From an uncultured Prevotellaceae bacterium (lineage in GTDB: Bacteria; Bacteroidota; Bacteroidia; Bacteroidales; Bacteroidaceae), in the NCBI GenBank assembly GCA_947174565.1, contig CAMWJL010000013.1:1-37178 (forward strand): a stretch of DNA of 37,178 bases. The letters run 5' to 3'. The translations under genes and the position numbers were made by a program. Positions 24,046 through 31,064 of this stretch are shown in pieces (position 1 is the stretch's first letter; each line of letters begins with the position of its first letter). The notes below the pieces were generated by a model that was not told the DNA's origin, ran no database searches, and was given only the letters and a program-made list of their open reading frames with translations.

Positions 24046-27000
24046 TTAGAATCCAAGATTTACACTAAGCGTTACAGATTTAGCACGTGGGGTCTTGCTG
24101 TTGTCTATACACATACTGTATTGGCTGTATGATACCTCAGGGTCTATACCCGTATATTTTGTCAGCACGAAAAGGTTGTTGGCTGAGGCGCTGATTCGTA
24201 GTGACTGAACTCCCAAGTCTTTACAAACTTTATTAGGAAGCGAATAACCCAACTGCATGTATTGCAAACGAAGGAAATCACCTTTTTCGATATAGCGGTC
24301 GCTTGCCAAAGAGTTATAGGAAGGACCGATTTTCTCGTTCATGGCACGAGGAATCTCGGTGATATCCCCGTTCTTGCGCCAGCGCCATGCTACAGCCTGC
24401 GACTGGTTCTTGTTCGTAAGCATCGATTCATTCAATAAGCGCGCAACATTGGCGATTTTGTTGCCCATACGGTAGTTGAATGAGAGTTTGAGTGTCCACT
24501 GTCCATAGTTGAAGTTGAATCCAAATCCACCAGTTATCGTTGGAAGAGAATTACCTAAATATACGATGTCAAGTTCATTGATTTGACCATCGTGGTTAAT
24601 GTCTTCGTAGATGACATCGCCACCTTGGAACTCGTAGTTTTGTCCTCCATAATTAAAGTACATGTGCAATGGATTGCCCTTGGAATCATAGATGATGTTG
24701 CCTGCAGCATCGCGTACAATAGGTGTAGTGGCATTCTCACCACGTTCTGCGGCTGCCGCTGCTGTTTTATCACCATAAGTGTCGCGTGACAGTTGTGTGT
24801 AGCCGCTATGCTCATAGTCGTAACGGTAAACACCTTTATAGCGGAATCCGTAGAAAGAACCCAGTGCATTGTTCACTTGAATGCGCTTCAGGTAATTATC
24901 TCCTGCGGTGGCATTCTTATAGGTGAAATCTTTGTTGATGTTGGCAAGAACGGTTGGGTCCATGTCTGTGATAGTCTGGAAGTTCTGTGCAAAGTTAAGA
25001 GTGGCAGACATCGAGAACTTTCCTCTCTTGAGGAATTTGCCCGTGTTTACATAGAGTTCCCAACCATGGTTGCGCATACCTCCATCATTCTTGTACGTTA
25101 AACTGTTATAGCCCGAAGTGCCAGCGACTCCGAAATTGCCCATCAATACATTGTCTGTCTGTCTGTTATAGTAGTTGAAGTCGAACTGCAACAGGTCATT
25201 GAACAGATTCAAGTTTGCACCGATGTTCCAAGCTGTCGTCGTTTCCCACTTGAGGTCGGTCAGTCGGAGTGACTCTGGCGCAATAGCTTCACCTATTGTG
25301 CCATACGAACCAGTATTTTTGTATTTGTTATACATCAAATACTCTGCCGCAGGAGGGTTTCCGTTCTTACCCCATGATGAGCGGAATGCCAGCATGGATA
25401 CAACTTTTTCAATGTGCAGACTCTCGAAGAATGGTTCTTGATTGATGTTCCATCGTACAGAAAGACCAGGGAAATTACCCCATTTGCGACCTGCACCGAA
25501 TCGTGTGGAACCATCTCGACGCAAAGTGGCGTCAAAAGAATAACGACCATCATAGAATGCAATATGCGCACTGGCAAGCATGGAAGCACCACGCCACTGG
25601 CTCGTTCCTGAACCTGCTCCAGTCAAGTATGCAGAAGCAACAGACGATGTGATGCCCGTAGGTACACCGCTATGACCAATGTTTTGGGATGTGCCGTTTC
25701 CTGTTGTGAACTCAAACTGCCCCATGACGCTGGCGGTTACCACGTCTGTGTTGAAGTGTGGAACAAAAATCAATTTCTCGCGATTGGTGAAGGCCAATGA
25801 TTTGTATTCATTGTTGGATGTCGTGTTGACACCGCTGGCCCACGAGTCGGTCGTCAGTGAAGCGGGATAATAGGTGTTCTCTGACTGGTTGTAGATGTCC
25901 ATATAAACCTCTGCATTCAAATCCAGCTGGTGTCCTTCGTCATCTTTCGACAACAGTTTGTATCGGAGATTGAACTGTGGTATGATGCGGTAAGTTGATT
26001 GGTTGTTAAAAGCCTGATTCGCAATAGCAACAGGGTTACCAATCGCCTTCATATCGCTGAGATAGTTGGAAGAATAGTAGTTGTCGCCACTTGCCCCAGT
26101 GGTAGGGTTGGTGGGCAACATCTTGTAGTAGTCGCCCGTCTTGTTTCCATTCTGGTCATACTCGTAAATAGACATGTTTGGCATGGCATCATACGCTTTG
26201 CCCAAAATAGAAGACGTGGAACTTCCATCCCAATTACGTTGCCAATCCGTGTAGGTAAGGGCAAAGTTACTTGAGAAGCGAATGCGGTCAGACACGTCAT
26301 AGTCGAGCACCAAACGCGTGTTGAAACGGTCAAGAGTCTGCTGGATGATTGTACCTGTCTGATGGTAGTAACCGCCAGAAATACGGAATCTTGCCTTTTC
26401 GCCACCACCATTCAAAGCAATGGTGTAATCGTGGGTCTGTCCAAATTGGTTGACAGCATCTACCCAATCCGTGTTCTTGTTGAAGTTGTAGTACTGCGTT
26501 GGCATGGAACGGTCGTAATTCAACTCCACCATATCGGAAGAATTGGGGTTCTGTTTAGGGTTGAAGTATGCCTCTTTCAGCATCATGGTGTAACCATCAC
26601 CATTCAGCATGTTGAGTCCTTCCGGTGACCATGAACCTGTGAATTTATAGGAGAAATTGATTCTCGTCTTACCCGCAGTACCACGGCGAGTGGTGATTTC
26701 GAGCACACCATTAGCACCTTTTGAACCCCAGATAGCTGTTGCGGCAGCATCCTTCAGCACTTTGATTTCCTTGATGTCTTCAGGGCTGATAGAGAGGAGG
26801 GTAGAGAACTGCTCCTCGTTGTCCAGATTCTCAAAATCAACTTTTTGTACGTCGGCAGGCAGCTCGAAGATGTTGCCATCCACTACAATGAGCGGCTCGG
26901 CCGAACCATGGATGGAGCTGACACCACGCAAGCGCATTGATGTTCCTGCACCCACGTTACCCGAGTTTGCAACGATGTCGAGACCTGCAATCTTTCCTTG

Positions 27001-27456
27001 AAGGGCTTCGTCAGCAGAAGCGAAGGAAAGACCTTCCACTTCATCCATGCTCATGGTTTGTGTAGCCACAGAGATTTCCTTCAAAGGGATGGACATACCA
27101 TTGCTTTGGACTTTGGGCTTGGCGTTCACCACCACTTCCTGCAGTTGGGTATTTTCTTGCAGGCGGATATTGAACTTGGTTGTGTTGCCGATGACTTGGC
27201 TCCAAGTCTTGTAACCGATGTAGCTGACTACCAGCTTGTCCTTTGGATTCTTGATGACCATCGAGAAGTTGCCGTTGATGTCTGTCACAGCAGCCTCTAC
27301 GATACGGTTGTTATTGTCTCGCTCCACAACGTTTGCCATCATCACGCCGCCCATGTCGTCATAGACGTAACCCGTGATGCGTCGCTGCTGAGCCATAGCT
27401 GAACTTACACAGAAGAACAGCACGAGAGAAGTAAGAATGATTTTAGTCTTGTTCAT
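24046..27456 (-). CDS. SusC/RagA-family TonB-dependent outer-membrane channel (first pair)
   Basis: 1136 residues with a signal peptide (1-22, ending AMAQ). Domains: carboxypeptidase-D-like beta-sandwich (25-105, ITGYVYDDMGGVMMANVV), the LQEVVV segment, plug domain (about 125-260; MRLRGVSSIHGSAEPLIVVDG and LKDAAATAIWGSKGANGVLEI) and a barrel to the C-terminal SVTLSVNLGF. It is the energy-dependent importer of the first SusC/SusD pair. It starts 17 bp after the four-module FAS1 lipoprotein and 12 bp before its SusD, so co-transcription is near certain. Confidence 0.96.
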   Translation of the reverse strand: MNKTKIILTSLVLFFCVSSAMAQQRRITGYVYDDMGGVMMANVVERDNNNRIVEAAVTDINGNFSMVIKNPKDKLVVSYIGYKTWSQVIGNTTKFNIRLQENTQLQEVVVNAKPKVQSNGMSIPLKEISVATQTMSMDEVEGLSFASADEALQGKIAGLDIVANSGNVGAGTSMRLRGVSSIHGSAEPLIVVDGNIFELPADVQKVDFENLDNEEQFSTLLSISPEDIKEIKVLKDAAATAIWGSKGANGVLEITTRRGTAGKTRINFSYKFTGSWSPEGLNMLNGDGYTMMLKEAYFNPKQNPNSSDMVELNYDRSMPTQYYNFNKNTDWVDAVNQFGQTHDYTIALNGGGEKARFRISGGYYHQTGTIIQQTLDRFNTRLVLDYDVSDRIRFSSNFALTYTDWQRNWDGSSTSSILGKAYDAMPNMSIYEYDQNGNKTGDYYKMLPTNPTTGASGDNYYSSNYLSDMKAIGNPVAIANQAFNNQSTYRIIPQFNLRYKLLSKDDEGHQLDLNAEVYMDIYNQSENTYYPASLTTDSWASGVNTTSNNEYKSLAFTNREKLIFVPHFNTDVVTASVMGQFEFTTGNGTSQNIGHSGVPTGITSSVASAYLTGAGSGTSQWRGASMLASAHIAFYDGRYSFDATLRRDGSTRFGAGRKWGNFPGLSVRWNINQEPFFESLHIEKVVSMLAFRSSWGKNGNPPAAEYLMYNKYKNTGSYGTIGEAIAPESLRLTDLKWETTTAWNIGANLNLFNDLLQFDFNYYNRQTDNVLMGNFGVAGTSGYNSLTYKNDGGMRNHGWELYVNTGKFLKRGKFSMSATLNFAQNFQTITDMDPTVLANINKDFTYKNATAGDNYLKRIQVNNALGSFYGFRYKGVYRYDYEHSGYTQLSRDTYGDKTAAAAAERGENATTPIVRDAAGNIIYDSKGNPLHMYFNYGGQNYEFQGGDVIYEDINHDGQINELDIVYLGNSLPTITGGFGFNFNYGQWTLKLSFNYRMGNKIANVARLLNESMLTNKNQSQAVAWRWRKNGDITEIPRAMNEKIGPSYNSLASDRYIEKGDFLRLQYMQLGYSLPNKVCKDLGVQSLRISASANNLFVLTKYTGIDPEVSYSQYSMCIDNSKTPRAKSVTLSVNLGF

Positions 27457-27473
27457 AATGTTCTATGTAAGTT

Positions 27474-30400
27474 TTATTTTGCAAGTTGATACTTTTTGAG
27501 ATAGGCGCGTGCCTTGGCAAGCGTTTGCCAATCTGAATCATAGCGGCCATTTGTGAGTGTTTTATAGTGTAACACACCGTCCAATCCATGGATGACAGCT
27601 GAAGAACTTGACAGAATCTTTGTCTTGACCACCGCCAGTGAGCCTCCTGCATCGTTTGTGATGTAGTCGCGTGCGAGGAAGTTGAGCAATGTCGGATTGG
27701 TTGTACAAGAACTTCCTGTGCAGTCGGTCACTTTTATGGTGCCGTCACTTTCGCGCGATGTAGTCACTTTGAAGTAGATGCCTGTCTTGCTGTCCATCGT
27801 TCCTGTTTCGTAGGCCGTTGGGTTCATGGCTAAAGGCTCTGAATAGACGCTGTTGTCTTGGAAGTGATACTTGACGAAGTTGATGATAGCGGCCGCCATC
27901 GCTTTTCCTTTGATTTTGCGGCTGTGCTCTTCCTCTTCATCAAGAATATCTCTGTCGTCTTCGTCTTTGTCCAACTGGAGCAGATGCTTGATGTCATCCC
28001 ATGTGGGAAGTCCCTTGCTTTCAGCTTCTTCCATTGCTGCGTTGGTTGGGATGTAGATGGTGTAGCGATAGTTGCTGAAGAAACGAATGTTGGTGTCGTC
28101 AGCCACTTTTGCCAATCTTCCTTCCTCGTTTACTGCATAGCAGGGAAGACCTGATGAGTTGGGGTCGAATATATAGTACTTGTTTCGTGCAGAAGGGTTG
28201 TTAATCTCCGTGCCATCTTCAGGGTCTATCTCCATGTTGACATCCAAAGCGTCTAAGACATCTTCTGGTGTTTGGCAGAGTGCGAAGAACTTGGAGAACT
28301 CTTCATTGTCGTGCATAATGGAATAAACCGATTCAATGGTTGGTATCATCGGCTTGTCAATCGTGTAAGCAAAACCGTTACCATAACCATTGGTTTGCGC
28401 AGACTTGTCGGCAAAACGAGTCACTGTGCAGTTGTCTTTATGGTCGAGTTGCCAGCCACCCTTGACAATCATGCCGTTAGCGCGGTCGGTTGCATTATCT
28501 ACATAGATGACGGCATTGTTTTTGGCGTAGAAATAGTGTCTACCACACTCTACACCTGTTTCTGTCTCATCAATGCCTGTGGCTTTGTTGTTCTCATGCA
28601 CAATGGTATGTGTCTCCAGCATGTCTTTCAGACGGTTGGAGAAAAACTCTCTGTCGATGGACTGATTGGCAGCTAACTTTGAACCGATGGAGCCAGTTTT
28701 GGTCGGCACGTCATAGAGATATTCGTAAGTTTCCACGGTGGGGTGTACCTTATCTTTGGTCTCGTCCCAAATGTATTTGTAGGCACGACCAACGAGTTGA
28801 GTAGTTCCACTCTTCACCGCATTGCTACCACGGAATGAAATAGGGTCGATATACCAGAACTCATCGTCGCTGGGCACAAAGAATGAGAAGCGTGAACTCA
28901 TCGAAAGCAGATAGCTGTCGTAGTAGGTCTTCAACGTGTTACCCGCGTCGAGGGTCATATCTTTAATGGCATATCGGAAAATGCGCTTGTCCGTTTCTGT
29001 AATGGCAGGTGCCAATACGGCTGCATAGGTAGGCGTTGTAATCACCTCATCCATCAGGTAGATGACACCGTTATTTGCCAGCAAGACCTTGTTGATTCTG
29101 CCACGGTGATAGTCATCATTTGCATCGAACATAGCATCCTGAGCTGTGTTCTTGATGCTCTCGAACTTGCTGGGCACACTGGCGATGAACGATTCCATCA
29201 TCAGATTGTTGATAAGCTCCTGAATCACATTGCGAGGAATCATGTCCAACGCCTTGTTGATAAGTTCCATGTCGGTGGGATGCTCTCCAAGTTCGCTCAG
29301 CATATCGGGTGCGTATGCTTGCATGAGGAAGTAGCCACCGCCATTGGGGCTAAAGAAATAGGGAATCAACTTCTCGTCGGTGGGGCAGAAGAAAGCCGCC
29401 ATGTCCTGCTCTTTGCTGAACAAGTCCACATTGTAGCCGTTCCATCCTGGGTCGAATTTCAAAGAATAATCAACGCGTTCTGTCAGATTTGGGTTGTCTG
29501 GGTCAGTGTACGCATTCAGCGGATTGCCGTTCTTGGAACGTTCAGAGAAGTAGCGTTTCTCATACACCTTCTCCACATCGTTGCCGTAGTTCAGCTGATA
29601 GCTGTAAGTGAGGTCGGCATTGTAGAACGGGGCAGAAAAACGATCCATCATGTGGCTGAAAATGTTGGTCATGCCATTGGTACGCAACAACTCTGCAATG
29701 TTGGGGGGGGTAAGAAGAACCTTGTCCAAACGGTTTACATAACCATTTTGGCAGGTGATGTCCTGCTCCAGCACTTTGCAATCGTAGATAAACGCATCGT
29801 TCTTATCGCGCGTCTGTCCTGTGATGATGTGGAAATCCTCGTCAGTGATGCTCTTCAATGCCATCTGTGCAGGCAAAAAGTGGGTCATCATCGCAGCGGT
29901 GTTGTCCAGTGCGATGTAGAGGTCTTTGTTGTTGTCGCGGTAAGGTGCCCAATAGTCCTTGTCCGTAGGATTGTAGGTGGTCGGCATGTCTTCGGGCAGG
30001 AGGTGGGGGACAGAGTCCAACACCGTTCCAGCCGTGTTGCGGCGCAGGCACTGTCCTTTCACGGGCGTGTCGTTCGTGCCGTTACCAGCCTGCATGCTCG
30101 ACATCATCTCCAGCAGATAGGCATTGTTAATCATGGCGTTGTTCAGCAGGAGCTTTTTCTGACTGAGGGTCAGTTCCGCATAGCTGTGAACACCCCATGG
30201 ATTCTCTTGATAGAAGGTTGTGAAAGCGTCGTCGTCGGCCACAAAGAGTGTCTTGGAGCCTGTGCGCGCTAACACCTCCTTATAGCCAAGGTCGTTGATG
30301 AGCTTGACGAAGTTGGTGTAATTGCCTTTGCTGTCAAGATACTCGTAGATGCTGGAACCGAGCCATGAGGGATTACCATCGTCCCACATGTAGTCGTCCT

Positions 30401-30485
30401 TACACGAGTAAGTCGAACCGCATACGGCAAATAGGAAGAATGCTTTGGCGGCATACCGTCCTAATTTACAAAAGCGTTTGTCCAT
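27474..30485 (-). CDS. Four-module FAS1 surface lipoprotein, first gene of the operon
   Basis: 1003 residues. The lipobox ends STYSC (Cys28), followed by KDDYMWDD, a strongly acidic surface-export signal. Four divergent fasciclin modules can be laid out by their H1/H2 boxes: about 43-260 (TLFVADDDAFTTFY, then GYVNRLDKVLLTPP), 262-487 (AAFFCPTDEKLIPYF, then VIYLMDEVITTP), 488-713 (FSFFVPSDDEFW, then GFAYTIDKPMIPT) and 715-972 (YTIYIPTNAAMEE, then AVIHGLDGVLHY). No enzyme motif is seen. FAS1 modules mediate adhesion and ligand binding elsewhere. As the leading gene next to SusC/SusD it most likely captures substrate on the cell surface. A run of eight C residues (minus strand, 29703-29710) lies in codons about 259-261. 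Confidence 0.88.
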   Translation of the reverse strand: MDKRFCKLGRYAAKAFFLFAVCGSTYSCKDDYMWDDGNPSWLGSSIYEYLDSKGNYTNFVKLINDLGYKEVLARTGSKTLFVADDDAFTTFYQENPWGVHSYAELTLSQKKLLLNNAMINNAYLLEMMSSMQAGNGTNDTPVKGQCLRRNTAGTVLDSVPHLLPEDMPTTYNPTDKDYWAPYRDNNKDLYIALDNTAAMMTHFLPAQMALKSITDEDFHIITGQTRDKNDAFIYDCKVLEQDITCQNGYVNRLDKVLLTPPNIAELLRTNGMTNIFSHMMDRFSAPFYNADLTYSYQLNYGNDVEKVYEKRYFSERSKNGNPLNAYTDPDNPNLTERVDYSLKFDPGWNGYNVDLFSKEQDMAAFFCPTDEKLIPYFFSPNGGGYFLMQAYAPDMLSELGEHPTDMELINKALDMIPRNVIQELINNLMMESFIASVPSKFESIKNTAQDAMFDANDDYHRGRINKVLLANNGVIYLMDEVITTPTYAAVLAPAITETDKRIFRYAIKDMTLDAGNTLKTYYDSYLLSMSSRFSFFVPSDDEFWYIDPISFRGSNAVKSGTTQLVGRAYKYIWDETKDKVHPTVETYEYLYDVPTKTGSIGSKLAANQSIDREFFSNRLKDMLETHTIVHENNKATGIDETETGVECGRHYFYAKNNAVIYVDNATDRANGMIVKGGWQLDHKDNCTVTRFADKSAQTNGYGNGFAYTIDKPMIPTIESVYSIMHDNEEFSKFFALCQTPEDVLDALDVNMEIDPEDGTEINNPSARNKYYIFDPNSSGLPCYAVNEEGRLAKVADDTNIRFFSNYRYTIYIPTNAAMEEAESKGLPTWDDIKHLLQLDKDEDDRDILDEEEEHSRKIKGKAMAAAIINFVKYHFQDNSVYSEPLAMNPTAYETGTMDSKTGIYFKVTTSRESDGTIKVTDCTGSSCTTNPTLLNFLARDYITNDAGGSLAVVKTKILSSSSAVIHGLDGVLHYKTLTNGRYDSDWQTLAKARAYLKKYQLAK

Positions 30486-30597
30486 AAAGGTTTGATATTG
30501 TTTTTAGTTTTAGTTTGTCTTGTTCCTTATTATATATGTATATTAGAGGAATGTCAATAGGTTAGTGGTATGCTGTTGCCTACCTGTAGCCAGCTTA

Positions 30598-30605
30598 CAA
30601 ATATA
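30598..30605 (-). promoter_or_regulatory. Candidate -7 box of the FAS1/SusCD operon
   Basis: TATATTTG on the minus strand matches TAnnTTTG exactly. There is no TTTG at the standard -33 distance, which would suit an activator-dependent or alternative-sigma promoter. The leader to the ATG at 30485 would be about 105 bases. Confidence 0.4.
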
Positions 30606-30663
30606 GCGTAACTTTAGGAAATGCTCATGCTGAATGCTCTCCATTAGTTCTATTTTTAACATG

Positions 30664-30706
30664 ATTTAACTATAATGATGTTAAATTATGTCGAATTTGG
30701 TTAAAT
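30664..30706. promoter_or_regulatory. GTTAAAT operator-like repeats upstream of the operon
   Basis: GTTAAAT occurs at 30680-30686 and 30700-30706, exactly 20 bases apart (two helical turns). Its complement ATTTAAC occurs at 30664-30670, forming an inverted repeat with the first. The array lies 60-110 bases upstream of the -7 candidate, a suitable place for an activator. AT-rich sequence makes chance occurrence possible. Confidence 0.35.
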
Positions 30707-30850
30707 GTTCTTTTAAGATGACAGATATTCGATGAATGTAGCATGGAGTTGACAGCGCATCTTGTACCCTTTCTTTTGCCATAGATTCTCCCCCTTCGAG
30801 TCTGCTTCTTGAACACGCAGAGGTCACGGAAAGACTCCCCTTAAAATACC

Positions 30851-30950
30851 CTCTAAATCGGAGTCGGGGAGATCGACCAATCGGAGTCCCCGACTCCGAC
30901 CGACCGATGTCCCCGACTCCGATTTAGAGGCTGTGAAACCGCCTTGCAAA
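30851..30950. repeat. Complex palindromic repeat, copy B
   Basis: Arms at 30851-30870 and 30910-30929 form a perfect 20-bp inverted repeat, extendable to 25 bp with one mismatch. Inside it is a smaller palindrome (about 30881-30899) built from TCGGAGT/ACTCCGA. The right flank contains TGTGAAA and a CGC/TGCA tail like that of copy A at 3371-3460, in the same orientation. Confidence 0.8.
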
Positions 30951-30990
30951 CCGAAACACTTGTGCCTTGTCTGATGTGCATACAACGCAG

Positions 30991-31022
30991 AAGAGCCACG
31001 TCATATTGCTGACGTGGCTCTT
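30991..31022 (-). terminator. Hairpin terminator after the GH128-like gene
   Basis: Perfect 13-bp inverted repeat (30991-31003 and 31010-31022) with a six-base loop, starting 43 bases after the GH128-like stop codon. The following T-run on the minus strand is weak, so termination may be partial or assisted by the nearby palindrome. Confidence 0.65.
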
Positions 31023-31064
31023 CCTGTGGTTTGAGGGTGGCTGCTGCCACCTTGTATGTGTGTC

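Larger units (their letters stand above)
30486..31064. other. Intergenic region upstream of the FAS1/SusCD operon
   Basis: 579 bp without a gene. On the minus strand it contains the GH128 terminator hairpin (30991-31022), palindromic repeat copy B (30851-30950), GTTAAAT motifs (30664-30706), a TATATTTG -7 candidate (30598-30605) and a leader of about 110 bases. No regulator gene is present. Confidence 0.7.

Noticed and set aside
29106-30272. A 388-codon open frame on the plus strand
   Set aside because: It lies wholly antisense to the four-module FAS1 gene, has no recognisable domain or signal, and is explained by the codon pattern of the real gene.
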